From CAIWHR01 sp963713275 (lineage in GTDB: Bacteria; Pseudomonadota; Gammaproteobacteria; Burkholderiales; Casimicrobiaceae), in the NCBI GenBank assembly GCA_963713275.1, contig CAVQLG010000021.1:1-64000 (forward strand): 64,000 nucleotides of DNA, given 5' to 3'. Position 1 is the first letter of the stretch, and the number at the start of each line of letters is the position of its first letter. Positions 1 through 9,909 of this stretch are shown one piece after another. The notes beneath the pieces are model-generated. The model saw only the letters and a program-made list of their open reading frames with translations, searched no databases and was not told the origin of the DNA. A program made the translations under genes and the position numbers.

Positions 1-599
1 CGGCCACCAACCTGACCCAGCAAGTCCTGACGCATGCCGCATCGCTGCCAGAGGGCGCGACCCTGTCCGCCAAGGCCCTGCTGCATCTCGGCAGCCGGGC
101 CGCGGTAGATCAGGCGCTGTCGCGCCTGGCCCGGAGCGGCGAACTGCTGCGCGCCGGGCGTGGCGTCTACGTCTTGCCCGTGAAGGGCAAGTTCGGAGCG
201 CGGGCACCGGAGGTTGCCAAGGTGGTCCAGGAGTGGGCGAGCCAGCGCGGTGAGACTGTCGTCGGCAACGGCGCCGCAGCGGCTAATGCACTCGGTCTGA
301 CGACGCAGGTTCCGGTGCGCCAGGTCTTCCTGACCTCCGGTCGCAGCCGCAAGCTCAAGCTCGGCTCGCAGACGGTCGAGCTGCGCCATGCCCCGCCGTG
401 GCAGTTGCTCTACCCAGGGCAAGCCGCCGGCGAAGTCATCCGGTCGCTGGCCTGGGCGGGGCCCTCGGGCTCCGAGGCCACGCTCCGCAAGCTCAAGATG
501 AAGCTGCCGGCGTCGGATCTGCAGGCCGTCGCGAACGCGCGCGCGCGTTTGCCCACTTGGCTCGCCAGCCAGGTCAGCACTCTGGTGGCACGTGCCTGA
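1..599 (+). CDS. AbiEi-like / DUF6088 antitoxin, 5' end outside the window
   Basis: The reading frame is open from base 3, so the start lies upstream and at least 198 residues are present. Residues encoded by about 55-170 look like a winged-helix segment (alternating helices, then a GRGVYVLP wing), as in the N-terminal DNA-binding part of AbiEi/DUF6088 proteins. The remainder is the usual basic C-terminal domain. The stop overlaps the next gene by 8 bases, as expected for translationally coupled antitoxin and toxin. By family knowledge it would repress its own promoter and neutralise the downstream nucleotidyltransferase. A TTG at 174 could be taken as a start, but coding sequence clearly precedes it. 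The domain assignment rests on sequence style and gene context only. Confidence 0.75.
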   Translation, partial: ATNLTQQVLTHAASLPEGATLSAKALLHLGSRAAVDQALSRLARSGELLRAGRGVYVLPVKGKFGARAPEVAKVVQEWASQRGETVVGNGAAAANALGLTTQVPVRQVFLTSGRSRKLKLGSQTVELRHAPPWQLLYPGQAAGEVIRSLAWAGPSGSEATLRKLKMKLPASDLQAVANARARLPTWLASQVSTLVARA

Positions 600-1617
600 G
601 TTCTTCCCACTGTCGCGCGAGGATCAGCGCGAAGCGCTGCTCGCGGCGGCAGAACGGTCGGGACGTCCACTGCACCTGCTCGAGAACGACGTGTGGGTCG
701 TGTGGGCCTTGCGGCACCTGTTCGCCGGGCCGCACGCGCAGCATCTGGTCTTCAAGGGCGGGACATCGCTCTCCAAGGCTTATGGCGTGATCAGGCGCTT
801 CTCGGAAGACGTGGACCTCACCTACGACATCCGCGCCATCGCGCCGGACCTCATCGAGAAGGCGGAGTCACCCTGGCCCACGTCGCGCAGCCAGGAGAAG
901 AAGTGGAGCAAGGCGATCCGGCAGCGGCTGGCCGACCTCGTCAGCGACGAACTGGCGCCTGCGCTGACATCGGCGCTGGCCGAGCAGGAGCTGCCAGCGA
1001 CGGCGCGCGTGGAAGGCGAGCAGCTCTTCATCGACTGCGAGGCCCTGGGCCAGGGCACGGGCTATGTCGGGCCCCCGGTTCTGCTGGAGTTCGGCGCGCG
1101 ATCGACAGGCGAGCCCAGCGAGCCGCGGCCGATCCTGTGCGACGCGGCGCCGCACCTGCCGGACGTGGGATTTCCCGAGTCAACGCCGCAGGTCATGCGC
1201 CCCGAGCGAACCTTCTGGGAGAAGGCCACTGCCATTCATGTCTTCTGTGCGCAAGGCAGCTTCCGTGGCGGCGCGCGCTTTGCGCGCCACTGGCACGATG
1301 TGACGCGCCTCGATGCCGCCGGCTTCGCCGACAGCGCAGCCGCAGACCGCGCGCTGGCTCTGGCCGTGGCGGCGCACAAGAGCATCTTCTTCGCTGAAGC
1401 GACGCTTGACGGCGCGCCCATCGACTACCGCGCAGCGGTCACAGGCGCGCTCGTCCTGACACCCAGCGGCGACGCACGGCGCGTGCTTGCCGAGGACTAC
1501 CAGCGCATAGTCGAAGACGGCCTGTTGCTGGATGACGCCGAGCCCTTCGACGCCTTGCTGCGGCGTTGCCAGGCTCTCGCCGACAAGGTGAACGCAGCGG
1601 TGCGGGGACCAGTATGA
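592..1617 (+). CDS. AbiEii-type nucleotidyltransferase toxin
   Basis: Protein of 341 residues from a GTG start inside the end of the preceding antitoxin gene. It carries the nucleotidyltransferase signature of the AbiEii/PF08843 family: a GGTSLSK strand-loop near residues 56-62 followed about 15 residues later by SEDVDLTYD, whose Asp pair would bind metal. Length fits the family. Such proteins add nucleotides to RNA acceptors and arrest growth; in type IV systems the antitoxin counteracts the effect without stable binding. Alternative: an uncharacterised nucleotidyltransferase with the same fold. The position at the window edge prevents judging whether more defence genes lie upstream. Confidence 0.85.
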   Translation: MPEFFPLSREDQREALLAAAERSGRPLHLLENDVWVVWALRHLFAGPHAQHLVFKGGTSLSKAYGVIRRFSEDVDLTYDIRAIAPDLIEKAESPWPTSRSQEKKWSKAIRQRLADLVSDELAPALTSALAEQELPATARVEGEQLFIDCEALGQGTGYVGPPVLLEFGARSTGEPSEPRPILCDAAPHLPDVGFPESTPQVMRPERTFWEKATAIHVFCAQGSFRGGARFARHWHDVTRLDAAGFADSAAADRALALAVAAHKSIFFAEATLDGAPIDYRAAVTGALVLTPSGDARRVLAEDYQRIVEDGLLLDDAEPFDALLRRCQALADKVNAAVRGPV

Positions 1618-1793
1618 CGCCTTGCCCTCGCGTCGGAAGGCGCGTACCGACAGGCCCTTGTAGGATGGCGAAGACAGGTCTTGGTCCATCGCGATCGGGC
1701 AGGTTCGCAGCGGAACAGCGCGGGGGTATGAATAAGGGTAAGTCTCTGAGCGACAAATAAAAAGTACAATAAAATCAACAGCAAAGTGCTATA

Positions 1794-2573
1794 ATGAAGG
1801 TTGCCACATGGAACGTCAACTCGCTCGGCGTGCGGTTGCCCCGCCTGCTGCAGTGGCTGCAGCAGGCACAGCCCGACGTGCTGTGCCTGCAGGAAACCAA
1901 GATCGAGGATTCGAGATTCCCGCGGCGGGAGATCGAGGACGCCGGATACACGGTCCGTTACGCCGGACAGAAGACCTACAACGGCGTCGCGATGCTGGTG
2001 CACGCGAGCCGCGGCGCCGTCAACGACGTCGTGGTCGCGTTGCCCGGATTCGCCGATGCGCAAAAACGCGTCATCGCCGCCACCGTCGGCACGACGCGGA
2101 TCGTCGGGTTCTACGTCCCCAACGGCCAGGCGGTCGACAGCGACAAGTACCGGTACAAGCTCGACTGGTGCGCCGCCGCGACGGCGTTTCTCCGCGACGA
2201 ACTCGCCCGCCACCCGGCGCTCGCGGTGGTGGGCGACTTCAACATCGCGCCGGAGGACCGCGACGTGCACGATCCCGCCGCCTGGGCTGGACAGGTGCTC
2301 TGCAGCGAGGCCGAGCGCGCGGTGTACCGGGAGTGGCTGGCGCTGGGACTTGCCGACAGCTTTCGCCTGTTCGAGCAGCCGCCGGCGACATTCAGTTGGT
2401 GGGATTACCGCCAGCTCGCCTTCCCGAAGAACCGCGGCCTGCGCATCGATCACGTGTTGCTCTCCGCGCCACTCGCAGCGCGCTGCCGCGCCTGCCGGAT
2501 CGACCGCAACGCGCGCAAGGGCGAAAAGCCCTCCGATCACGCGCCGGTCGTCGCCGAAATCGCGGAGGCATGA
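1794..2573 (+). CDS. xth: Exodeoxyribonuclease III
   Basis: 259 residues, full length for the exonuclease III/AP endonuclease family. It starts with the typical MKVATWNVNS strand. QETK carries the metal-binding Glu34, GDFNIAPEDRDVHDP the catalytic Asp/Asn, and SDHAPV near the C-terminus the catalytic Asp-His. It cuts DNA at abasic sites and trims 3' ends in base excision repair in the cytoplasm. No clear Shine-Dalgarno sequence precedes the ATG. The 176-base gap before it is locally AT-rich (about 1726-1793), unlike its surroundings, and probably holds the promoter; a TACAAT at 1765-1770 is one possible -10 box. Confidence 0.95.
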   Translation: MKVATWNVNSLGVRLPRLLQWLQQAQPDVLCLQETKIEDSRFPRREIEDAGYTVRYAGQKTYNGVAMLVHASRGAVNDVVVALPGFADAQKRVIAATVGTTRIVGFYVPNGQAVDSDKYRYKLDWCAAATAFLRDELARHPALAVVGDFNIAPEDRDVHDPAAWAGQVLCSEAERAVYREWLALGLADSFRLFEQPPATFSWWDYRQLAFPKNRGLRIDHVLLSAPLAARCRACRIDRNARKGEKPSDHAPVVAEIAEA

Positions 2574-2648
2574 GACACCCTCCGTGCCGGTCTTCCGGCA
2601 CGATTGCGCCCTGCGGCCCCTGACCGGTGCCGTTGTTTCGGGGCGCGC

Positions 2649-4073
<1,425 letters not shown>

Positions 4074-4124
4074 GGGCGCTCCTGGGGGTTGGCGGCTGCC
4101 GGCGCGGTCACGTGTGCCACGCAG

Positions 4125-5234
4125 CTACGCGGCGCTGCGGCCCGGCGGCAGCGGCAGCGGGAGGAGGATCGTGAACACGGTCCGACCCGGCACGCTCTCG
4201 CACTCGATCGTGCCGTTGTGCTGGGCGACGAAGGTCTGCGCGATGGTGAGGCCGAGTCCGCTGCCACCCTCGCGCCCGGAAACCAACGGGTAGAAGATCC
4301 GCTCGCGCAGGGCTTCGGGAATGCCCGGGCCGTTGTCGGCGATGGCCACGGACAACGCCAGCCGATGGCGTTTGCGGGCAAGCGTGACGTATCGGGCAAC
4401 GCGCGTCGTCAGCCGAATCTGCGGCCCTGCGGTCGTGCCGGCCAGCGCCTGCGCGGCGTTGCGCACGATGTTGAGCACCGCCTGCATAAGCTGCTCCGGA
4501 TCGGCGTCGAACTCCGGCAGGCTGATATCGAAGTCGGGAACCATTGCCACCTGCGGAAACTCGGCCTGCACGACACCCTTCACGCGCACCAGGATCTCGT
4601 GGATGTTCGTCAGGCGATGCGCCGGGGAGCGGTGCGGCGTCAGCAGCCGGTTGACCAGCGACTGCAGCCGGTCCGCCTCGCCGATGATCACCTGCGTGTA
4701 CTCGATGAGCTGCGGGCGGTCGAGTTCGCGCTCGAGCAGCTGCGCGGCGCCGCGGATGCCGCCGAGCGGATTCTTGATCTCGTGCGCAAGGCTGCGGATC
4801 AGGTCACGGTTCGCCTGCTGCTGCTCCAGCAGCCGCTCCTCGCGCGCGATCTTGAGTTGCTGGTCGATGTGCCGGAACTCGAGCAGCAGCGTCGCTTCGT
4901 CGACGTCGACCGGGGAGACCGTGCAGGTGAGATGGAGCCGGCACTTGCCGTTGATCGCGAGCTCGAGCTCCTGCTCGGTGTACGACGTGCCGCTGCGAAC
5001 CGCCTTGCCGATCGCGCCGATGAGGCCCATGGGATCGGCGAACAGCGCCGCGATCGCCTGGCCGGCGAGCTGCCGCTTCGACAGCTCGAACAGGTTCTCG
5101 GCGGCAGGATTCGCGTAGACCACGCATAAGGCGGGGTTGAGCAGGAGCACCGCCGTGGCGAGCAGCTCGAGGCCCGGATAGGCGCCGCGGGCGTCGCCGC
5201 GGCCGGACGAAGACGAGAAGCGGAAACTCAACAT
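4125..5234 (-). CDS. ntrB: Nitrogen regulation sensor histidine kinase NtrB
   Basis: 369 residues if translation begins at the ATG ending at 5234 (MLSFRF); the frame is open further upstream but lacks family resemblance there. A PAS domain occupies about 20-130 (VYANPAAENLFELS). The H-box is SLAHEIKNPLGG, with the phospho-accepting His. N-box VRNAAQAL and G-boxes DNGPGIP and GGSGLGL form the ATPase domain. It is cytosolic and, by family knowledge, switches between NtrC kinase and phosphatase under PII (GlnB) control. It lies immediately upstream of ntrC. No NtrC site was evident in the 283 bases separating it from the upstream DUF4124-like gene. Confidence 0.96.
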   Translation of the reverse strand: MLSFRFSSSSGRGDARGAYPGLELLATAVLLLNPALCVVYANPAAENLFELSKRQLAGQAIAALFADPMGLIGAIGKAVRSGTSYTEQELELAINGKCRLHLTCTVSPVDVDEATLLLEFRHIDQQLKIAREERLLEQQQANRDLIRSLAHEIKNPLGGIRGAAQLLERELDRPQLIEYTQVIIGEADRLQSLVNRLLTPHRSPAHRLTNIHEILVRVKGVVQAEFPQVAMVPDFDISLPEFDADPEQLMQAVLNIVRNAAQALAGTTAGPQIRLTTRVARYVTLARKRHRLALSVAIADNGPGIPEALRERIFYPLVSGREGGSGLGLTIAQTFVAQHNGTIECESVPGRTVFTILLPLPLPPGRSAA

Positions 5235-5517
5235 GGGGCGCGTCGGTGTCGGCGGAAGGGTCGAAGTCGGTTCGTCGCAAGCGCCTGCTCGCCTGTGCAA
5301 TTCAAGGTTCGTCCACTGCACCGGCGGGAGCGCGGTCCCGAGGGTCCGGGTGTCGCACGACATCGTCCCGTCCTGCGGGATCGTGACCCAGCGTCCTCGC
5401 ATTGACTGGCGCCCGGCACGCTGCGACGGTCCGGGCCCGAAAGACTCCTAGCAAATTCCAAGCCGCACATGGCGGCGGCACCGGCCGACCGGCGTATCAC
5501 GCCGCCGGCAGAGCACG

Positions 5518-6075
5518 TCACTTGATGGACGCGATCTCCTTCTTCAGCGCTTCGACGTTCTTCTCGTGCAGCCCGACCGCCTGGCGCAGGCGGGCGATGC
5601 GCTGCCGGTACTTCTCGGCATCCGCGCGTTCCTCGGGCAGCGGCGAGGGCGCGCCGTCGGCATAGGCGGCGCGCGCGTCCACCAGAAGTTTTTCCTCGGA
5701 GGCGAGTTCCTCGCTCAACACCTTGCGGCGCACGTCGTCACGACCCTTCTGCGTTGCCGGGTCAACCCGCGGAAAATCCGCCGGCGTGGACGTGCTCGCG
5801 ACGCCCTTGGCCGTCGAGCGCGGCACGGACGGCGTCGGGACGAGTCCCGGAACATTGAAGAAGGCGGTACCCGACTCGGTCTGGCAGCGGTACATCCCGT
5901 TCGCCACTTCCGGCCTGCCGACACATCCGGACTCGCGCGCCTTCTGCTCCAGCGTGGCCGCCGCCAACGAGCCCGCCGCCGCGATCGCCAGGAGCGCGGC
6001 GACGCCGACGCAAGGCCGTCGCCGCCGAGCGGCCATGCGCCAGCGGATGGCCGTGCGGCAAGTTCGAGGTCCCAT
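5518..6075 (-). CDS. Periplasmic DUF4124-like protein with C-terminal coiled coil
   Basis: 185 residues. A basic N-terminus and a hydrophobic segment (about 22-42, ending ...AAA) form a signal peptide or anchor. A short Cys pair (CVGRPEVANGMYRC) follows, resembling DUF4124-like domains that commonly sit beside glnA-ntrBC in betaproteobacteria. The C-terminal 70 residues are charged and heptad-like (LASEEKLL ... RQRIARLRQAV), probably a coiled coil. Function is not known. It lies between glnA and ntrB on the same strand but is separated from glnA by a good terminator. The N-terminal start is uncertain; an internal ATG encoding MAARRRR could be used instead. Confidence 0.75.
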   Translation of the reverse strand: MGPRTCRTAIRWRMAARRRRPCVGVAALLAIAAAGSLAAATLEQKARESGCVGRPEVANGMYRCQTESGTAFFNVPGLVPTPSVPRSTAKGVASTSTPADFPRVDPATQKGRDDVRRKVLSEELASEEKLLVDARAAYADGAPSPLPEERADAEKYRQRIARLRQAVGLHEKNVEALKKEIASIK

Positions 6076-6106
6076 ACGCGTCGAGTGTAGGGGAAAGGGG
6101 AGCCAG

Positions 6107-6135
6107 ACAAAAGGGGCGGGCTTGCGGCCCGCCCC
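6107..6135 (-). terminator. Intrinsic terminator of glnA
   Basis: A perfect 9-bp stem (GGGGCGGGC at 6113-6121 against GCCCGCCCC at 6127-6135) with a 5-base loop. On the minus strand it is followed by TTTTGTC. It begins 40 bases after the glnA stop, so it should end the glnA message before the next gene. Confidence 0.85.
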
Positions 6136-6174
6136 TCGCGTGGCTGGGTCCAGCGCGTGTGGCGCGCGGGCGTC

Positions 6175-7587
6175 CTATAGGCTGTAGTACATGTCGTACT
6201 CGACCGGATGGGTCGTCATCCGGAAGCGCGTCACCTCGTCCATCTTGAGCTCGACGTACGCGTCGATCATGTCGTCCGTGAACACCCCGCCGCGGGTGAG
6301 GAACTCGCGATCCTTGGTGAGGTGGGCAAGCGCCTCGTCGAGCGACGCGCACGGATGCGGCACCTTGGCGGCCTCCTCCGGCGCGAGGTCGTACAGGTTC
6401 TTGTCCATGGGGTCGCCGGGGTGGATCCGGTTCTGGATTCCGTCGATGCCAGCCATCAGCATCGCGGCGAACGCAAGGTACGGGTTCGCCGTCGGGTCCG
6501 GGAAGCGCACCTCGATGCGACGGCCCTTCGGGCTCGACACGTAGGGGATACGGATCGCCGCCGAACGATTGCGTGCGGAGTAGGCGAGGTTGATCGGCGC
6601 CTCGAAGCCGGGTACCAGCCGTTTGTACGAGTTGGTCCCCGGGTTGGTGATCGCGTTCAGCGCCTTGGCGTGCTTGATGACGCCGCCGATGTAATAGAGC
6701 GCCAGCTCGGACAGGCCAGCGTAGCCGTCTCCGGCAAAGAGGTTCTTGCCGTCTTTCCATATCGACTGATGGACGTGCATGCCCGAGCCGTTGTCGCCGA
6801 CGATGGGCTTCGGCATGAACGTCGCCGTCTTGCCGTACGCCTGCGCCGTGTTGTGCACCGCGTACTTGAGGCGCAGCAGCCAGTCGGCGCGCTGGACCAG
6901 CGGGGCGAACTTGGTGCCGATCTCGCACTGCCCGGCGTTGGCGACCTCGTGGTGGTGAACCTCGACCTCGACGCCCATCTGCTCCAGCGCGAGGCACATC
7001 GCGGAACGGATATCCTGCAGCTGATCGACCGGCGGGACCGGGAAATAGCCACCCTTGACCGAAGGCCGGTGCCCCATGTTGCCACCCTCGAACTTCTCGG
7101 CCGTCGACCAGGCCGCTTCCTGCGAGAAGACCTTGCAGTAGCTCCCCGACATGTCGACCGACCACTCGACCGCGTCGAAGATGAAGAACTCGGGCTCGGG
7201 CCCGAAATAGGCGACGTCGCCGATTCCCGTCGCCTTGAGATACGCCTCGGCCCGCTTGGCGAGCGATCGCGGATCCCGTTCGTAGCCCTTGCCGTCCGTG
7301 GGCTCGACCACGTCGCAGCTGATGTTGAGCGTCGTCTCGTCCATGAAGGGGTCGATGTAGACGGACGCAGCATCGGGCATCAGCAGCATGTCGGAAGCCT
7401 GAATGCCTTTCCAGCCGGCAATCGAAGAACCATCAAACGCGTGTCCGTGCTCGAACTTGCTCATGTCAAACTGCTTGACGGGAACGGTCACGTGCTGCTC
7501 CTTGCCACGGGTATCGGCAAAGCGCAGGTCGACGAACTTGACCTCGTGTTCTTTGAGCATCTTCAGCACGTCGGCGGGGGTGGTCAT
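6175..7587 (-). CDS. glnA: Glutamine synthetase, type I
   Basis: 470 residues from the ATG ending at 7587, preceded by an AGGAGA ribosome site; the frame runs further upstream without family resemblance. It matches GSI-beta enzymes: N-terminal MLKEHEVKFVDLRFADTRG, the latch DGSSIAGW, the ATP/metal segment GSGMHVHQS, and the adenylylation loop NLYDLAPEE with Tyr399 (Tyr397 in E. coli). Activity should thus be tuned by GlnE adenylylation. It converts glutamate, ammonia and ATP to glutamine, the main product route for fixed nitrogen. Upstream are a sigma-54 promoter and an NtrC site. Confidence 0.98.
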   Translation of the reverse strand: MTTPADVLKMLKEHEVKFVDLRFADTRGKEQHVTVPVKQFDMSKFEHGHAFDGSSIAGWKGIQASDMLLMPDAASVYIDPFMDETTLNISCDVVEPTDGKGYERDPRSLAKRAEAYLKATGIGDVAYFGPEPEFFIFDAVEWSVDMSGSYCKVFSQEAAWSTAEKFEGGNMGHRPSVKGGYFPVPPVDQLQDIRSAMCLALEQMGVEVEVHHHEVANAGQCEIGTKFAPLVQRADWLLRLKYAVHNTAQAYGKTATFMPKPIVGDNGSGMHVHQSIWKDGKNLFAGDGYAGLSELALYYIGGVIKHAKALNAITNPGTNSYKRLVPGFEAPINLAYSARNRSAAIRIPYVSSPKGRRIEVRFPDPTANPYLAFAAMLMAGIDGIQNRIHPGDPMDKNLYDLAPEEAAKVPHPCASLDEALAHLTKDREFLTRGGVFTDDMIDAYVELKMDEVTRFRMTTHPVEYDMYYSL

Positions 7588-7648
7588 GGCTTTCTCCTGG
7601 GGAATGAAATCGGGAAGGTCGCTGCACTGCAAAAGGGCGGGTGAGCCT

Positions 7649-7665
7649 TAGCGAGAACTATGCCA
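7649..7665 (-). promoter_or_regulatory. Sigma-54 promoter of glnA
   Basis: Minus-strand TGGCATAGTTCTCGCTA matches the -24/-12 consensus TGGCAC-N5-TTGCW with the required GG-N10-GC spacing. The predicted start of transcription lies about 53 bases before the glnA ATG. It pairs with the NtrC site at 7738-7754. Confidence 0.8.
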
Positions 7666-7737
7666 CAGTAGCGCGGCCCCGAAGCTCTTGCTCGTCAGTA
7701 CGGGCCTGATTCGGAAAGGGGTGTCGTCTCGCCCGAA

Positions 7738-7754
7738 CGCACCTCAGTGGTGCA
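7738..7754. promoter_or_regulatory. NtrC-binding site upstream of glnA
   Basis: CGCACC-TCAGT-GGTGCA is a near-perfect copy of the NtrC dyad TGCACC-N5-GGTGCA, 75-90 bases upstream of the -24 element. A weaker second dyad, with half-site GGTGCG, ends near 7785. Two adjacent sites are usual for NtrC enhancers at glnA. Confidence 0.8.
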
Positions 7755-7948
7755 GAAAAGCGGAGCGGCGCCTCGCACTGGTGCGCCAGACGTTCCGCCG
7801 CGACTGCCCGAGCGCTCGCCAGTTCGGCAGCGATGGGGACGCACAAGGACAGTCGGGGCCGAGCGGCGCAACTTCATGAAAAGAAACACTTCTTTGATGA
7901 CTTGCGCAATCCGGACCAGCGCACCAAGATTGCGCATGGCCCTCGGGT

Positions 7949-8911
7949 TCAGGGGTAAAACGCATAGATCCGATAACCGGCCTGGCTCGTCGCGCTCGCG
8001 TCGATGAAGAGCTTGACGGGAACCTCCACGTTCGCGGGAATGCCGGCCGCGAGGTCGGCACCGGTTCCGACGTACTCCGAAGGCAGCAGGACGCGGCGGA
8101 CCACAACCTGGTCCTGCGCGTCCGTCAGGGTGAGTTCGAGGTGCGGGTACGCGAGCGGCAAACCGGCGCGGTTGCGCAGCGTGGCCGTGAGCATCAGCAG
8201 GCCGCGGTGAGCGGGGTCTGCCTGCAGATCCGACGCGTCGATCGACAGGCCGCTGCTCTCGTGCAGCGGACCGATGGTGCAGCCGATCAACGCGCAGGCC
8301 TGCACCAGCACGGGCTTGAGCGCAGGCGCGTGCGCGGCGAGCGCGTCGCGGAAATGGAACACCGCCTGGCCGATCAACGCCAGCAGCAGCACGGGCAGCC
8401 CGAGCACGGTGAGCTTTTCCGCCACGCGCGACCATCGGCCGCGACGCGAGCGCGTGAAGCGATCGACGTAGTCGACCTCCGAACGGGACTCGGCCGCAAG
8501 GTCGAGGTCGTCGGCGACCGAAGGATGCATCCCGGGCGACGCGCCGGAACTGGCGCCGCCCGCGGCCTGCGCGCCTAGACCCTCCCCATCGGCCTCGGAC
8601 GTCGGTGCGGGATCGGTCACGGGCGGTGGGACATGGGCGGGCAAGGCGTCCTGCGCCGGCGCTGCGTCCGGCGAGGACTCGCCCGCCGCCGCGTCGCGGC
8701 GCATCGCCGTGGGCGATACCGCACCCCGCGCGGCCGGATGCCGGCCCGCGGCGGCGGGCGGCGGCGCGAGCGAGATGCGCTCGGCGTTCCCGTCGAAGAC
8801 GTTCTTGCAGCGCCCGCAACGGACCCGACCGTCACGCAGCGCGAGCTGCTCTTCGGTCACGTGGAAGATCGTCCTGCATCCAGGGCAGCGGGTGTACTGT
8901 TCTTCGGGCAT
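7949..8911 (-). CDS. Zinc-ribbon and DUF3426 membrane protein
   Basis: 320 residues from the ATG at the MPEEQYTRCPGC start. The N-terminal MJ0042-type zinc ribbon has two CxxC pairs (CPGC and CGRC, residues about 9-35). A Pro/Ala-rich linker follows, then one membrane helix at about 175-195 (VLGLPVLLLALIGQAVF) and a C-terminal DUF3426 domain with ATLRNRAGLPLAYPHLEL. This architecture is common in betaproteobacteria next to prmA, but its function is not established. It follows prmA by 37 bases and probably shares its transcript. Confidence 0.85.
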   Translation of the reverse strand: MPEEQYTRCPGCRTIFHVTEEQLALRDGRVRCGRCKNVFDGNAERISLAPPPAAAGRHPAARGAVSPTAMRRDAAAGESSPDAAPAQDALPAHVPPPVTDPAPTSEADGEGLGAQAAGGASSGASPGMHPSVADDLDLAAESRSEVDYVDRFTRSRRGRWSRVAEKLTVLGLPVLLLALIGQAVFHFRDALAAHAPALKPVLVQACALIGCTIGPLHESSGLSIDASDLQADPAHRGLLMLTATLRNRAGLPLAYPHLELTLTDAQDQVVVRRVLLPSEYVGTGADLAAGIPANVEVPVKLFIDASATSQAGYRIYAFYP

Positions 8912-8948
8912 CGCGGTGGCGGAGGCGGCGCTGAGGCGGGACCGCGCG

Positions 8949-9860
8949 TCAGCCCCCCGCGTCACCGAAACGCGTCCCGACCAGGGCGACCCATCCTTCG
9001 TCGGCCTTCCAGAGCGCGATCTTAAACCAATCCCGATACGCGGCGGCGACGTCGTCCACCTGGGTGTCGAGGATGCCGGAGAGCACGATGCGCCCACCGG
9101 GGCGCACGCGCGCCGCGAGCGCCGGCGCGAGCAGCCGCAACGGATTGGTCAGGATGTTCGCGACGACGACGTCGAAGCGGTCGCACCCCGCCGCGTCCAG
9201 CGCGTCGGGCGGCACGAAGCGCGCGGCCGCGCGATTGACGGCGGCGTTCGCCTCGCTCGCCAAGATCGCCTGCGGATCGACGTCGGTGCCGACGACCGAA
9301 CGCGCGCCCAGCCGCGCCGCCGCCACGGCCAGAATGCCGGAGCCGCAGCCGTAGTCCAGCACCGATTCCCCTGCGGCGAGTTCGCTCGCGAGCCACGCGA
9401 GGCACAGCCGCGTCGTCGGGTGCGAACCCGTTCCAAACGCAAGCCCGGGATCGACGATCAGATTCAGCGCCGCGGCGTCGACGGGTTCACACCACGACGG
9501 GACGATCCACAGCCCGTCGGCGATGCGGATCGGTGCGAACTGCGCCTGCGCAAGCCGCACCCAGTCCTGCTCGGCCACCTCCCGCCGAAGGCAAGGTGGC
9601 GATGTCCGGCCGATCGCCGCGGCCGCCGCGGCCAGCGCTGCCGGCACGTCGGCGTCGCGCTCGAACAACGCCGTCAGGGAGCATGCCGGCCAGCGCTCCC
9701 CGGGGGGGTCGCCGGGTTCGCCGTACAGCGGCTGTTCGGTCTTGGTGTCCGCCCGCGGGTCGGTGAGGTCGACGCAAAGCGCGCCGGCGTCGAGCAGCGC
9801 GTCACCCCAGGCATCGGCGTCGGCACCCTGGGTTTCGAAAACGATCGCGAGATACGGCAC
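8949..9860 (-). CDS. prmA: Ribosomal protein L11 methyltransferase
   Basis: 303 residues from a GTG start (VPYLAIVFET). The SAM-binding Rossmann motif is DYGCGSGILAVAAARLG, and the catalytic-region NILTNPL motif and the family FGTGSHPTTRLCL segment are present. It trimethylates L11 in the cytoplasm. The frame remains open upstream but overlaps accC and looks non-coding there. It is 49 bases downstream of accC, as in many betaproteobacteria. Confidence 0.95.
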   Translation of the reverse strand: MPYLAIVFETQGADADAWGDALLDAGALCVDLTDPRADTKTEQPLYGEPGDPPGERWPACSLTALFERDADVPAALAAAAAAIGRTSPPCLRREVAEQDWVRLAQAQFAPIRIADGLWIVPSWCEPVDAAALNLIVDPGLAFGTGSHPTTRLCLAWLASELAAGESVLDYGCGSGILAVAAARLGARSVVGTDVDPQAILASEANAAVNRAAARFVPPDALDAAGCDRFDVVVANILTNPLRLLAPALAARVRPGGRIVLSGILDTQVDDVAAAYRDWFKIALWKADEGWVALVGTRFGDAGG

Positions 9861-9909
9861 GTGGGCAGGGCAGCGGTCCGCCGTCCGGTCGCGGGGGCGG
9901 AGCGCGGAT

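Noticed and set aside
1790..1795. TATAAT just before xth as a -10 promoter box
   Set aside because: It overlaps the ATG of the conserved start, so it cannot be the normal promoter for this protein.
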